From CAWATZ01 sp963784995 (GTDB lineage: Bacteria; Planctomycetota; Planctomycetia; Gemmatales; Gemmataceae): a DNA stretch of 64,000 bases. The notes under the pieces are model-generated. The model saw nothing but the letters and a program-made list of their open reading frames with translations. It was not told the DNA's origin and did not search any database. Shown here piece after piece: positions 16,695 to 26,190 of this stretch; within the stretch, counting starts at the first letter, position 1; each line of letters starts with the position of its first letter. The DNA is taken from positions 124,001 through 188,000 of the forward strand of contig CAWATZ010000016.1 in NCBI GenBank assembly GCA_963784995.1, given 5' to 3'. The translations under genes and the position numbers were made by a program.

Positions 16695-18635
16695 ATGCCT
16701 GCTCGACTCCTTGCGACGCCCCTGTTCCTCCTGCTGCTCACGGTCCTCCCCCTCCGGGCCGACGTGGGTGATCCCCAGGTCCGCACCGACCATGCCTGGT
16801 ATCCCGGCGAGCTGGCCTGCTCCACCTTCGAGCGTCTCTTCGCCACCCAGGCCAACCTCTATCAGCGCGTGGTCGGCGTCCGGCCGACCACCGACGAGCA
16901 GAAAGCCCTGGCCGCCTGGCTCTGGCGCAACACCCACTACGCTCACGGCGAGGAAGGAGCCGAGGACCTCTGGGGTCAGGGTTTCACCAGGGGCGGCGAC
17001 ATGCGCACCCGCGAATACTGGACCGGCCTGTTCGCGCACGGCTTCGGCCTGTGCGGCACCACCCACTCGCAGTGGGTGGCCGAGATGGAGGCGCTGTTCG
17101 GCCACAACCGGGGACGTGGCCTTGGCTGTTCCGGGCACAACGCCTTCGAGGTGTTCCTCACCGGCGGTCCGTACGGATCCGGCAAGTGGGTTCTGCTCGA
17201 CCACGATCTCTCGACCGTCATCTACAACGCGGAGGGCACCGCTCTGCTTTCGCTGGCGGAAGTCAGCCGGGACTGGAAGCGCTTGACCGACCGGCAGTTC
17301 CTGCCGCGGAAGCAGCACGGCTGGCTGGTTTGTGGGCTGCATCCCGCGGACGGCGGCTCCTACAAGGAATACAAGGTCGCCGAGTATCTCGCCGGCTACA
17401 GCGGTGTGCCGCCGATGGTTCACCTGCGTCGCGGTGAAACCTTACGGCGTTATCTCCAGCCCGGCCTGGAGGACGGCAAGACCTTCGTCTTCTGGGGCCA
17501 CAACTACAAGGCCGGCGGCATTCCCGGCCCGGCGCGAGCGGAGACCTGGGTCAATCAGCCGGAGAAGATGTTCGGCTCGCGCACCGGTCCCGGCTTCAAG
17601 CAAGGGCAGGCTCGCTTCGGCAATGCGGTCTACACGTACAAACCCAATTTCACCAGTGGCGATTACCGCGAAGGCATCGTGAAGGAAGACGACAAGCAGG
17701 TGGTCTTCGAGTTCAGCACGCCCTACGTGATCGCGGCGACGCCGGCCAACGACAAACCCTGGGGCGTCTATGATCCGGGATGCCGCAATGGCCTGGTGCT
17801 GCACGGCAAGGCGGACTGTGCCGTGTCCGTCTCGACCGACCGTGGCCAGACCTGGCAGGAGTGCGGCAAGTTCGCCGACGGTCTCGACCTGACCGACCGC
17901 GTCAAGGGCCGGCGGCAATACCTGCTCCGTCTGTACGCCGGAGCCCCGATGCTGAAGGAATCCGGCCTGACCATCGTGACGGTGTGTCAGGCGAACCAGG
18001 CCATCCTGCCCCGGCTCAAGGACAATGGCAGCATGGTGCAATTCCAGGCTTCCGGCAAGGCGGTGCTGTCCGCCGGTCCGAACTTGCCCCAAGCCCAGGC
18101 CCACGTCGTCGAGGGCAAGCTCGACACTCCGCGCGTGACCCTGGAGCTGGCCGCCCCGCACGGCGCGAAGGTGCTGGCCTTGCATGCGGCCGGCCACGTT
18201 CGTTCCGGCAATCCACCCCGGCCGGAAATGAAGTTCCAGATCGAAGTGTCCACTGACGGCGGCAAGAGCTGGGTCCCCATGGTCAAGGACTGGCAGATCA
18301 CCCGCCGGGGAGAGGAGCCAACAGACTTCTGGTCGCAGAGCTTCTGCTGGGGAACGCTGGAGCTTGGCGACAAGCAGGTTTCTTCCGTCCGCGTGCGCTT
18401 CCGCAATGACGGCAACCGCAGCTATGCCCGCTGTGAGGCGCACCTGGTCTATCAGACGGCCGGCAAGGATGCAAGCAAGGTCACGTTCGCATGGAGCGAC
18501 GACAGCGGCAACCACAAGGAGTCGCACACCTTTGGACCGTCGCAGCCGGGTGAGAAAGAGCCGGCGTGGAAGATCCAAACAGGCACCAACGTCCAGACGC
18601 GCTGGGTGGAGTTTGAGACGGTTGGATCGAAGTAG
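16695..18635 (+). CDS. Exported transglutaminase-like domain protein
   Basis: 646 residues with a signal peptide (1-22). The catalytic Cys-His-Asp triad of the transglutaminase/papain-like fold is visible: Cys in GFGLCGTTHSQWVAEMEALFG, His in CSGHNAFEVFL, and Asp in KWVLLDHDLS. The part after about residue 330 is strand-rich, with VSVSTDRGQTW and IEVSTDGGKSWV segments that look like repeated beta-sandwich or sialidase-like Asp-box motifs (S.DGG..W). The protein is probably periplasmic or external and may act on peptides or cell-wall polymers; the substrate is not known. Confidence 0.75.
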   Translation: MPARLLATPLFLLLLTVLPLRADVGDPQVRTDHAWYPGELACSTFERLFATQANLYQRVVGVRPTTDEQKALAAWLWRNTHYAHGEEGAEDLWGQGFTRGGDMRTREYWTGLFAHGFGLCGTTHSQWVAEMEALFGHNRGRGLGCSGHNAFEVFLTGGPYGSGKWVLLDHDLSTVIYNAEGTALLSLAEVSRDWKRLTDRQFLPRKQHGWLVCGLHPADGGSYKEYKVAEYLAGYSGVPPMVHLRRGETLRRYLQPGLEDGKTFVFWGHNYKAGGIPGPARAETWVNQPEKMFGSRTGPGFKQGQARFGNAVYTYKPNFTSGDYREGIVKEDDKQVVFEFSTPYVIAATPANDKPWGVYDPGCRNGLVLHGKADCAVSVSTDRGQTWQECGKFADGLDLTDRVKGRRQYLLRLYAGAPMLKESGLTIVTVCQANQAILPRLKDNGSMVQFQASGKAVLSAGPNLPQAQAHVVEGKLDTPRVTLELAAPHGAKVLALHAAGHVRSGNPPRPEMKFQIEVSTDGGKSWVPMVKDWQITRRGEEPTDFWSQSFCWGTLELGDKQVSSVRVRFRNDGNRSYARCEAHLVYQTAGKDASKVTFAWSDDSGNHKESHTFGPSQPGEKEPAWKIQTGTNVQTRWVEFETVGSK

Positions 18636-18652
18636 GACTCAGGGGAAATTCC

Positions 18653-18778
18653 TTGGACAGGCTCATCGCCGTCGCCTTCAAGTGTCCCGGATGTGGGAAG
18701 AGTCTCAAGGTCAAGAACGAGCTGGCTGGGAAAAAGAGCACTATTTACCGCGTCACGTTCCTGCCTCTATCACCGTGA
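18653..18778 (+). pseudogene. Remnant of a zinc-ribbon protein N-terminus
   Basis: A 41-codon frame from TTG (with AGGGGAAA upstream) begins DRLIAVAFKCPGCGKSLKVK, then NELAGKK, the first half of the zinc-ribbon/kinase-type N-terminus common in planctomycetes. The second CPxCG pair that should follow is missing; the frame breaks into unrelated residues and stops. I read it as a truncated gene end. It lies between the transglutaminase gene and the convergent Uma2 gene. Confidence 0.5.
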
Positions 18779-18804
18779 CAGGTGTCGGAAAGGGGGCACA
18801 ACGA

Positions 18805-19515
18805 TCACGGTTGGCCGGTCCGGTGCTGCTGCAACAGCGCCACGAAAGCGGCGTGTTCCTGGCTTGCCAGCCCCTGCTGCAGCTGCCGCATCACGGCAGG
18901 GACGTCCAGACGGACCAGCGCGGCCGCATCCAGCCACAAACCCGGAAAGACTTCGCTCTGCAAGATCCCGCCGGGAGTCGGCGCGAGCCGGTTATACTGC
19001 CCTTGCCGTAAGACAAACCAGTCCACGGCCTGGTCGAGCACCCGCCAGACCAGGTATTCGCGGACGCCGTGCCGGGCGTAGACCTGCAACTTGCTGGTCA
19101 GGTCGATGTTGATACTGCTGGCGGCAACCTCCGCGACCAACTCCGGTCCTCCCTCAATGTAGCCGTCGGTATCGATGTGGGCTTTGCCACCGGACGCCGG
19201 CAGGATCATAAGTGTGTCGTCCGGCTGCGGCTCATTGTCCATGTCGAGTCGGATTGTGCTGTTGTCCCCGATACTGGTGCCCGGAGTGTTTATCTCGTAG
19301 GTGCCCAACCATACGGTGAGGTAGGCATGAGGGTTGCCGTGTTGTTCGTGGCGCACTGGCGAGGGCATGAGGACGACTCCGTTAATCAACTCCGCTTTTT
19401 TCAACTCCGGCATGGCATCGTAACGGCGCTCGAACTCGTCCCGGGTCAAGCGGTCCCCCTCCTTCAAGGGGGGGATAGCGACTCCTGGGGTCGTCGTGGG
19501 GTTGACAGGCGTCAT
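18805..19515 (-). CDS. Uma2-family (DUF820) nuclease-fold protein
   Basis: 236 residues with an intact Uma2 pattern: LTRDEFERRYDAMPELKKAELINGVV, the HGNPHAYLTVWLGTYE helix, EPQPDDTLMILP, and GPELVAEVAASS with acidic residues in the expected active-site strand. It continues with VYARHGVREYLVWRV and a C-terminal helical part rich in Gln. Unlike the copy at 15973-16616 it is uninterrupted. The start is the ATG at 19515, after AGGAGGTAGACCG read on the minus strand. It faces the metallopeptidase-like gene divergently. Confidence 0.85.
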   Translation of the reverse strand: MTPVNPTTTPGVAIPPLKEGDRLTRDEFERRYDAMPELKKAELINGVVLMPSPVRHEQHGNPHAYLTVWLGTYEINTPGTSIGDNSTIRLDMDNEPQPDDTLMILPASGGKAHIDTDGYIEGGPELVAEVAASSINIDLTSKLQVYARHGVREYLVWRVLDQAVDWFVLRQGQYNRLAPTPGGILQSEVFPGLWLDAAALVRLDVPAVMRQLQQGLASQEHAAFVALLQQHRTGQP

Positions 19516-19706
19516 CGGTCTACCTCCTGGTCTGATCGGAGCGGGAGCCCTTCCCGGCCCTCATTCTGGCCACGCTCCCCTCGAAAAACAACCCGAACCT
19601 GGGCTGCCGAAAAAAGCAGCGATAAAGGGCGACGTGCTGGACAATCCCTGCTATGTTGACCGGTGTGATTCGCCGTTCACCGCGTGACGTTCATCCCTCT
19701 GCGCCC

Positions 19707-20276
19707 ATGAAGCGTCGGCATCAATACGTCCTGATTGTCTCCGCCGTGCTGGGATCGTGGCTCGGGATGCAAGCGGTGCATGAATTCGGCCACGTGCTGG
19801 GCGCCTGGCTGACCGGAGGCCGCGTCGCCCGGGTGGTTCTCCATCCGCTCACGATCTCGCGGACGGACCTGGCCCACAATCCCAGCCCCCTGCTCGTCGT
19901 CTGGGCGGGCCCTATCTTTGGCGTCCTGCTGCCGCTGGCATTGTGGGGAATCGCGGCTGCTCTGCGCTTGGCGGGGGCCTTCGTGCTGCGGTTTTTCGCC
20001 GGGTTCTGCCTGATCGCCAACGGGGCCTACATTGCTCTCGGTTCGGTGGATCGGATTGGCGACTGCGGGGAAATGCTGCGGCACGGTTCCGCTCTGTGGC
20101 AGTTGTGGTTGTTTGGGGCAACCACCGTGCCGGCTGGATTCTGGTTGTGGCACCGACTCGGGCGGCATTTTGGACTGGGCTCGGCCGGGGATCGCATCAG
20201 CGCGGGCGTCGCCTATACCAGCCTGGCAGTCTGTCTGGGGTTGCTCGCGCTGGCCCTGGCCGTAGGAGGAGAGTAA
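19707..20276 (+). CDS. M50-like membrane protein with HExxH motif
   Basis: 189 residues with about five hydrophobic segments. HEFGH at about residues 20-24, within the first membrane helix (WLGMQAVHEFGHVLGAWLTGG), is a zinc-metalloprotease HExxH motif positioned as in site-2 protease-like M50 enzymes. The second M50 motif (N/DPxxDG) is not obvious, so catalytic activity is uncertain. The start at 19707 is chosen over an in-frame upstream ATG at 19653 because it places the first helix at the N-terminus. Confidence 0.7.
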   Translation: MKRRHQYVLIVSAVLGSWLGMQAVHEFGHVLGAWLTGGRVARVVLHPLTISRTDLAHNPSPLLVVWAGPIFGVLLPLALWGIAAALRLAGAFVLRFFAGFCLIANGAYIALGSVDRIGDCGEMLRHGSALWQLWLFGATTVPAGFWLWHRLGRHFGLGSAGDRISAGVAYTSLAVCLGLLALALAVGGE

Positions 20277-20348
20277 ACTGCCAGCATCCCTGGCCTGTCC
20301 ATCCGCGGCCGGAAGGCAATTGAGGACTTCAGTTGGCCAAAGGAGACG

Positions 20349-20969
20349 ATGAGCGTGAACACTCTTCAGACCAATCGTGATCTCTACCTCGCCATTGCCG
20401 ACTTGATCGAAAGACACAAGTCCTGTACTTGCAGCCTTGAGGAGTATCTTGCGGCCCTCCGGGACGTCGCCCAGGCGTACAAGACCCGGCCCCGTCTTTC
20501 TCTGGACGAGTTTTTTCAGATGCTCTCCGACGCTTTTACCAAGCCCGCTCCTTTCTTCGACGAGGCCTGGCGTTCGCGCTATGACGCGGACCATGCCAAC
20601 CTCCCCGGCTTCGATGGCTGGGATGCCCGGATCGTCCGGCAACTCGTCGATCTCCACGAGATGGCCGAAAAAGGAATCCTGGCCAATGAGATGCGCTATT
20701 TCGGCATCAATTCACCCCGAGGGCAGCGGTGGTACAATTTTGACCCTTGCACGTTCCTCGAGTGCGCGACTGCCGGTTGTTACGGCGGCTGGGAGCCTGG
20801 AGACGACACCAGCAGAGAATTCGTTCCCGGGCCGGTGCTGGTCATGGACCAGGACGGGCAGCTCAAGGAGAGCGACCCGAAGGACGTTGCCAGGCCCGAG
20901 ATTGAAATCAACACGGTGAGCTGGGATGATTGCCGATGGTTCCTGGGTCAAGGTCAATGGTATGAGTGA
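20349..20969 (+). CDS. Hypothetical soluble protein
   Basis: 206 residues with AAAGGAGACG before the ATG. It is mostly helical in the first half (DLYLAIADLIERHKSCTCSLEEYLAALRDVAQ). The second half contains Cys and Trp residues (NFDPCTFLECATAGCYGGWEPGD) and ends with VSWDDCRWFLGQGQWYE. No signal peptide or membrane segment is seen. I do not recognise a family. It follows the M50-like gene by 72 bases in the same direction. Confidence 0.65.
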   Translation: MSVNTLQTNRDLYLAIADLIERHKSCTCSLEEYLAALRDVAQAYKTRPRLSLDEFFQMLSDAFTKPAPFFDEAWRSRYDADHANLPGFDGWDARIVRQLVDLHEMAEKGILANEMRYFGINSPRGQRWYNFDPCTFLECATAGCYGGWEPGDDTSREFVPGPVLVMDQDGQLKESDPKDVARPEIEINTVSWDDCRWFLGQGQWYE

Positions 20970-21074
20970 ACCGCCTGCGTGGGTTTCCCCGCTGAGGCCG
21001 CAAGGACTCGCGGGCGGCATGGACTTTGCTACTCACCCTCTCACGCCATCCTGACTCGCGCGGAGGTTCCTGCG

Positions 21075-21674
21075 ATGGGTTTCTTTCCACTTCCGAACCG
21101 GGACAGGCCGAGCATGCTCCGATGCCACCGGCACGCACTCGGTTGGCTCGCCGTCCTCTGCGTTTCCCTGCTCAGCGGCTGCACACCAAGTTCCAGGAAA
21201 GGAGATGTCCCCATGACAATCGAAGTGACCAGCTCAGCCATTCAGGAAGGGGCAACCATCCCCAAGAAGTACACCGGTGACGGGGAGGACGTGTCGCCGC
21301 CGCTGGCGTGGTCCGCCCCGCCGGCCGGGACTCAGAGCCTGGCCCTGATCTGTGAAGATCCGGACGCCCCACGCGGAACGTGGACCCACTGGGTGCTGTT
21401 CAACTTGCCGGCCGACCTGCGGCAGCTGCCGGAGCACGTTCCCACCGACCCCGTCCTGAAGAATCAGGCCCGCCAGGGCAAGAACGATTTCGGCAAGATT
21501 GGCTATGGCGGTCCCGCTCCGCCGAAGGGCAAACCGCATCGCTACTTCTTCAAGCTCTGCGCTCTGGATACCGCTCTGTCGCTGAAGGAGGGTGCGACCA
21601 GGAGCCAGCTGCTGCAAGCGATGGAAGGCCACGTACTGGACCAGGGTCAGCTGATGGGTACGTACCAGCGCTGA
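21075..21674 (+). CDS. PEBP-family (YbhB/YbcL, Raf-kinase-inhibitor-like) lipoprotein
   Basis: 199 residues. The ATG at 21075 has a good GCGGAGG ribosome binding site. The N-terminus carries a lipoprotein signal (LGWLAVLCVSLLSGC). The domain shows the phosphatidylethanolamine-binding signatures DVSPPLAWSAPPAGTQSLALI, DPDAPRGTWTHWVLFNLP and KPHRYFFKLCALD. Family knowledge: bacterial members are small ligand-binding beta-sandwich proteins of unclear role. Its last 28 bases overlap the 3' end of the convergent beta-barrel gene. Confidence 0.9.
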   Translation: MGFFPLPNRDRPSMLRCHRHALGWLAVLCVSLLSGCTPSSRKGDVPMTIEVTSSAIQEGATIPKKYTGDGEDVSPPLAWSAPPAGTQSLALICEDPDAPRGTWTHWVLFNLPADLRQLPEHVPTDPVLKNQARQGKNDFGKIGYGGPAPPKGKPHRYFFKLCALDTALSLKEGATRSQLLQAMEGHVLDQGQLMGTYQR

Positions 21675-22906
21675 CCGGATTTCAGAAGTTGAATTCCGCG
21701 CAGGAACAGTCCCTGGAGGTTCAACTGCCCCCGTGTATCGGGTGCGGGGTTGTTGCCGAAGACCGTGAGCCGGCCGATCTGGAAGAACGACTCATACTGG
21801 TAGCCCAACGCGAAGCGAGTGTAATTCCACTTCGGCACGGTGTAGGTCAGGCCCAGAATGCCGCGGACCTCGGAGACGCCCACGTCATTGTAGAAGCGAG
21901 CGTAAGTCAGCAGGCTCGGAGCAGCAGGCCCTGTGGACACGTCCTCGGCGTAGCGCTGGTTGATCCGGGCGAACAGGTCCATGCCCTCGACCCGGCCAAA
22001 GACGCACAGGCCCGGGATGCCGGTGCGCCACGAGAGGTCGCAAAACGCCCAGCCGCCGAAGCCATAGAAGGAGTTGCTCATGGTTTGCGCCAGCGCCCCT
22101 CCTGTGGGAATCAGCCCGGGGTCGAGGAACTGGATCGTGTTGTCGAAGTACAGAGACATGAAGCGTGGTCCAGCCCCGGCACGCAGCTCAAAGCAGGGCG
22201 CCAGGGCGAACGACCGGCTGGCGTAGGTCAAATCGAGGATGTTGAAATTCAGCGTGCCTTGCTGCTTCGCTGACATCGGTGCGCCATTCTGGATGGGCAG
22301 CGGGTTGATCGGTCCCCCTGCCAGCGGGCCGGCGTCCAGGATGGCCGAGCCCTGCGTCGAGAGGAAGCGCCAATCGACCTGCAAACCGCCCCAGTTGTTC
22401 GCCAGGCGGTAGCCGAACTCCAGACGCGGCATCACCGCGTTGTTCAGAGGATTGCCCTTGTAGCTGATGGTGTCCACGGCGTCGGTGACCGGGTTGTTGA
22501 CATAACCGCGCAACTGCTCGCGGAGATAGGGCATCACCCAGCTGATCTCGACGTTGGTGTAGAACCCCGGCTGTTCGGCGTCGGGGCGGTCCAGCAGCGG
22601 GTCGGGCTGACTGAACTGCACCACGGGCCAGGTGGGCGCCGGCAGGACGTAGGGAGCAGGAGCGGCCCGCGGCCAGTCCGGCAGGATGCTCGCCGGCACT
22701 CCGGAGGACGGAGGCGCCGGGGCCGGTGCAGTCGGAGCGGGCGCTGGCTGGGCTGGGCCGGACGTCTGCGGAGCCGGAAGCAGCTCAGGCCGCGCCGCCT
22801 GTCCCCGGGCACCGGGCAGCAACGCGGCGGGCAGGCCGAGACCAAGCACGAGCGCGACAGTCAGCCCCGCCAGCCGGGAATGGTTGTGGCACGAGGTCGG
22901 CCTCAT
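21647..22906 (-). CDS. Planctomycete-type outer-membrane beta-barrel protein
   Basis: 419 residues. A signal peptide (to about residue 36) is followed by a Pro/Ala-rich linker (40-90), then alternating amphipathic strands with aromatic girdles (PRLEFGYRLANNWGGLQVDWRFL, FGRVEGMDLFARINQRY, WNYTRFALGYQYESFF). The pattern resembles the barrel family seen next to secretion and efflux genes in planctomycetes (BBP7-like or MOMP-like by family inference). Its start overlaps the stop of the TolC-like gene by four bases (ATGA), so the two form an operon. Confidence 0.75.
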   Translation of the reverse strand: MRPTSCHNHSRLAGLTVALVLGLGLPAALLPGARGQAARPELLPAPQTSGPAQPAPAPTAPAPAPPSSGVPASILPDWPRAAPAPYVLPAPTWPVVQFSQPDPLLDRPDAEQPGFYTNVEISWVMPYLREQLRGYVNNPVTDAVDTISYKGNPLNNAVMPRLEFGYRLANNWGGLQVDWRFLSTQGSAILDAGPLAGGPINPLPIQNGAPMSAKQQGTLNFNILDLTYASRSFALAPCFELRAGAGPRFMSLYFDNTIQFLDPGLIPTGGALAQTMSNSFYGFGGWAFCDLSWRTGIPGLCVFGRVEGMDLFARINQRYAEDVSTGPAAPSLLTYARFYNDVGVSEVRGILGLTYTVPKWNYTRFALGYQYESFFQIGRLTVFGNNPAPDTRGQLNLQGLFLRGIQLLKSGQRWYVPIS

Positions 22907-23913
22907 TGCTGCCCCTCCTTCGTGAGAGGTGCCACGACAGGGCCAGGGGGCGGCAACTGGAGCGGCACCGTCGGATCAGGAGGGGCCGGCGGAAGCGTCC
23001 GCCCGTCTTCCGGTGCGAGGTCCCCTTCCAGGGGGGCCTTCAGGGCGGCCTGGTGCTTGAACAGGTTCACCAGGGTGGCCAGCGGGCCGGGCGGATCGAT
23101 CATGGGTGGACAGACCGGCTGCAAGTGGTTCATGTCCGGGTTGCCCGGCATCGCTCCTTGCGAGCCGAGGCCGGCCAGGTCTTCGGTCTGGAGCAAATTG
23201 GCGAGGTCCACGACGGCCTGCCATTGCTGCCCCAGGGCGATGATGTAACTGGCGACGTAGCCGGCCAGCGTTTGCTGGGCCACGAACACGTCGGTGAACA
23301 CCGCCTCCTTTTCGCCGGCGAGGAAATGCCGCCTGATCACCCCCTGTAAATACCGCACCTGGTCGCGGAGCTGCGCCTGGGCAATCGCGACGCCGCGCTG
23401 GGCCGTCAGGTAGCGGCCATAGGCCTCCGCCAGCGTGGCGATCAGAGTGTTGCGGGCCTGCTCCGGGCCAACCGCGGCCCGGGCCAGGTCCCACTGGGCC
23501 GCTCGGATGCCGCCCCGGTTCTGGTCCCACAGGGGGAAGGGAATGCTCATGACAAAGCTATGGGCGATCTGGTTGGGAGGTGTCGTGTAGTCCTTCTGCA
23601 CCAGGACGCGCAGGTCCACGTCGGGCAGGGGAATCAGCTTTTGCAGCATCAGGTTGTATTTGGCCTTCATGATCGCCACCTGGGCCGTTTGCACGTCCGT
23701 GTGCTTGTCGAGCCGGTTGACCAGGTCCTGGTAATCGAACAGCGGGATGGCCCCTTCGGCCTGCCCCAGCAGTTGAGTCGGCGGCAGGTCCGGCAGGCCC
23801 AGAGTCGCTGCCAGTTGCCGCCACGCCGCATGGTAAAAATTGCGCGCCTGGATCACGGCCAGCTGCGCCTGGAGAACGGCGGCTCGCAGACTGCATGGGC
23901 TCGTGGGGGGCAC
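22903..23913 (-). CDS. TolC-family outer-membrane channel protein, C-terminal part
   Basis: This frame encodes the second half of a TolC/CzcC-like protein: long helices (VLQAQLAVIQARNFYHAAWRQ, then AAQWDLARAAVGPEQARNTLIATLAEAYGRYLTAQ) and the AGEKEAVFTDVFVAQQTLA stretch typical of CusC/CzcC-type channels. It ends in a Pro-rich tail. The reading frame joins the N-terminal part through a one-base indel in a run of six G (23907-23912, plus strand). Deleting one base makes a continuous protein of about 626 residues. Its stop overlaps the start of the beta-barrel gene. Confidence 0.8.
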   Translation of the reverse strand: MPPTSPCSLRAAVLQAQLAVIQARNFYHAAWRQLAATLGLPDLPPTQLLGQAEGAIPLFDYQDLVNRLDKHTDVQTAQVAIMKAKYNLMLQKLIPLPDVDLRVLVQKDYTTPPNQIAHSFVMSIPFPLWDQNRGGIRAAQWDLARAAVGPEQARNTLIATLAEAYGRYLTAQRGVAIAQAQLRDQVRYLQGVIRRHFLAGEKEAVFTDVFVAQQTLAGYVASYIIALGQQWQAVVDLANLLQTEDLAGLGSQGAMPGNPDMNHLQPVCPPMIDPPGPLATLVNLFKHQAALKAPLEGDLAPEDGRTLPPAPPDPTVPLQLPPPGPVVAPLTKEGQQ

Positions 23914-24784
23914 TCAAGGAACCCTCGACCCTGCTCACCTGCATCCGGTAGATTTCCTCGACGAGCTGGAACAGCGCTTCGCTCACCCGCAGGTTCTCGC
24001 GGGCCACCAGGACGGCGAAGTAGAAGCCGCGGATCTGGTAGCGCAGATCGTTGCAAGCCCGGCGGAGGGCCAGTTTCGCCGTGAGGATGTCCATCGTGGC
24101 CATCGCCTGCTGCACCGTCAGCTTGCCGCCGGTCTTGATCGCCTGGTCGAGCCAGAAGCCGGGGTAGCCGGCCGGGCCGGTTTCCACCGTGTCATGCTCG
24201 TAGCCGAAGGACGGGTTGGGATACATGCCCGCCTGGTAGGCAGAAGCCCGGGCGGACTCGACCGCCGCCACCGCGTTCTTGATGGCGGGGCTGTATTGCT
24301 TGCCGAGGCGCTGCAGGTCGGCCAGGCGCAGCGGCTGACGGCCCTCCCACAGCGCCGGCGGCGGCTCCGGGGGCAAGGATTCAATGGGAGGATAGAGTTT
24401 CTCAAGCCACTCGTGTCGCTCTTTCGGATTTTCCGGCATCATTCCGATCGGCGGCGCACCGACACCCGGCAAATCCGCCGGAAACCGAGGACGGAGCGGT
24501 GGCTTCGTTTCGGCTGACTGTTGGTCCGCCGGCTGGAAGTGGGCCAGCTGCTGGAGAGGTGCCGGCGGCTTGACGCTCTGTCCAGCGGTTCCACTGGCGG
24601 TCCCCGTGGCGGGGATCGGCTCCGGGACCCTGGGCGGCTCGGCCGGCAGGGTCGGTTTCAGCAACACGTCTTCCTCGCCGAGCTGAGCGGCGAGCGCGTG
24701 GAAATCCTGCTCGACACGCGCACTGGTCGTGGAGCAGCCGAAGAGCAGCAGCGGCAGCAGGAGCCATTCCGGGAAGTGCCGCAT
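23912..24784 (-). CDS. TolC-family outer-membrane channel protein, N-terminal part, frameshifted
   Basis: From ATG at 24784 (ribosome binding site GAGAGGTGG) the frame gives a lipoprotein signal (LLLPLLLFGCSTT), a Pro-rich linker, and the first TolC helical hairpin: LADLQRLGKQYSPAIKNAVA, then AYQAGMYPNPSFGYEHDTV and GFWLDQAIKTGGKLTVQQA. The GMYPNPSFG and IKTGGKL motifs are those of CzcC-like channels, which serve heavy-metal or drug efflux; no inner-membrane pump gene is nearby. The frame is lost at the G-run near 23907. Confidence 0.8.
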
Positions 24785-25096
24785 CAAACAACCACCTCTC
24801 TCCCTTTGCCCTGTCACGCCCTGCCTGCGCACTTTCCCCACGAAGCCCGGTTTCCGGGCGCTGGAACCCACGCACCGCTCCGAGGCAAGAAGCAGCAGAG
24901 AATGTATCGGTTGCAGGGGCTGTCCGGTTGAATCAATTCGCGAATCGGTGCGGCGAATCCGGAATCTTTCACGTTTGCTTCTGGCCTGGCCGCGGACCGA
25001 CCCGGGAAGAGAGGAAGCGGAGGTAAGCCGGGCCATTGCCGCTCAGTGGCGTCGGCGTATGCTGTTCCGTATCAGGCACGGTAGGAGGGCGGACCC
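24785..25096. other. Divergent intergenic region, 312 bp
   Basis: It separates the start of the TolC-like gene (minus) from the start of the membrane protein at 25097 (plus) and should hold both promoters. No gene, hairpin or clear operator is seen. Confidence 0.5.
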
Positions 25097-25618
25097 ATGT
25101 TTGAGTGGACGGCATTTACGATCCTGGTCGTGATCGGCGGCGGGCTGGTCGCGCTGGTGGTGCGCTACTTCCTGTTTCGGTTGGGCTGCATCCTGGCCGA
25201 CCTGAACGACCCGGCGCTGGGCAGGTCGATCCTGGTCGTGGTCGTGGTGGCGCTGCTGACCCTCCCGCTGGGCTGCTGGGTCGCGGTGTTGCTCTCCCGG
25301 CTCGAAAACAGCGTGGCGGATTCGTCGCACCTGATCTTTTTCCCCGGCCTGACGCTCTATGCCGTCGTCGCCTGGATTGTGTCCGCCACCTTTTATTCCG
25401 TGACCCTGGCCTCGACGTACAAGAAAAGCCTGATCGTGGCCGGCACCGAGCTGCTGCTGACGGGCCTGCTGGCCGCCCTGGTCACGGCCATTGTCATGGT
25501 CGGGCTGGCGGGCTGGCAGATCTCGCGCCGGGCCCCTTCGACCAGGGCCGAGCTGCTTCCCCGGCACAATCCGCCGGCCTGCGTTCTGGCCCTTGATGAC
25601 TCTGCTCCGCGAACATGA
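25097..25618 (+). CDS. Four-helix membrane protein of unknown function
   Basis: 173 residues with four predicted membrane helices (about 7-30, 45-70, 83-105, 118-145), the first beginning FTILVVIGGGLVALVVRYFL. The C-terminal tail is short and polar. No conserved catalytic motif is seen. The start follows GTAGGAGGG. Its stop overlaps the start of the DUF447 gene (ATGA at 25615-25618), so the three genes 25097-27250 form one operon. Confidence 0.7.
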   Translation: MFEWTAFTILVVIGGGLVALVVRYFLFRLGCILADLNDPALGRSILVVVVVALLTLPLGCWVAVLLSRLENSVADSSHLIFFPGLTLYAVVAWIVSATFYSVTLASTYKKSLIVAGTELLLTGLLAALVTAIVMVGLAGWQISRRAPSTRAELLPRHNPPACVLALDDSAPRT

Positions 25619-26190
25619 TCCTTGAAGGTCTGGTGACAACCGTGTCGGCCGCCGGAGCGATCAACCTCGCTCCGATGGGGCCGCGCATCCTCGAGGATCG
25701 AACGGACTGTCGCTGGCACCGCTTCTTGCTCCGTCCGTTCCAGACCTCCCAGACCTACCGCAACCTGACCGACCACCCCGAAGGCGTCCTGCACGTCACC
25801 GACGACGTGCTGCTGCTGGCCCGGGCGGTGGCCGGTCGCGTTGAACCGTGTCCTCCCCTCCGCCCGGCCGAGGCGGTCCGCGGCTGGGTGCTGGAGGATT
25901 GCTGCCGCTATTATGAGTTTCGCGTCCTCTCACGTGATGCAGCCAGGGAGCGGGCCGAATTGCTGGCCGAGGTGGTTGGATTTGGCCGGGTGCGGGATTT
26001 CTTCGGCTTCAACCGGGCCAAACATGCCGTGGTCGAGGCGGCCATCCTGGCCACCCGGCTGCACCTGCTGCCCCATGCGGAGATCGAGGCCGAGTTTCGC
26101 AGGCTGGCCGTGATCGTGGACAAAACCGGCGGGCCGAAGGAACAGCAAGCCTTCGCGTTGCTTGCGGATGTGATACGATTGACGACATGA
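25615..26190 (+). CDS. DUF447-family protein, tetrahydromethanopterin-associated
   Basis: 191 residues starting MILEGLVTTVSAAGAINLAPMGP, a split-barrel flavin-like N-terminus. It continues with DCRWHRFLLRPFQTSQTYRNL and HVTDDVLLLARAV, then a helical C-terminal half (FGFNRAKHAVVEAAILATRLHLL). Family knowledge: DUF447 genes co-occur with H4MPT-dependent C1 metabolism in methanogens, methylotrophs and planctomycetes. It overlaps beta-RFAP synthase by four bases, which supports that pathway link. Confidence 0.8.
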   Translation: MILEGLVTTVSAAGAINLAPMGPRILEDRTDCRWHRFLLRPFQTSQTYRNLTDHPEGVLHVTDDVLLLARAVAGRVEPCPPLRPAEAVRGWVLEDCCRYYEFRVLSRDAARERAELLAEVVGFGRVRDFFGFNRAKHAVVEAAILATRLHLLPHAEIEAEFRRLAVIVDKTGGPKEQQAFALLADVIRLTT

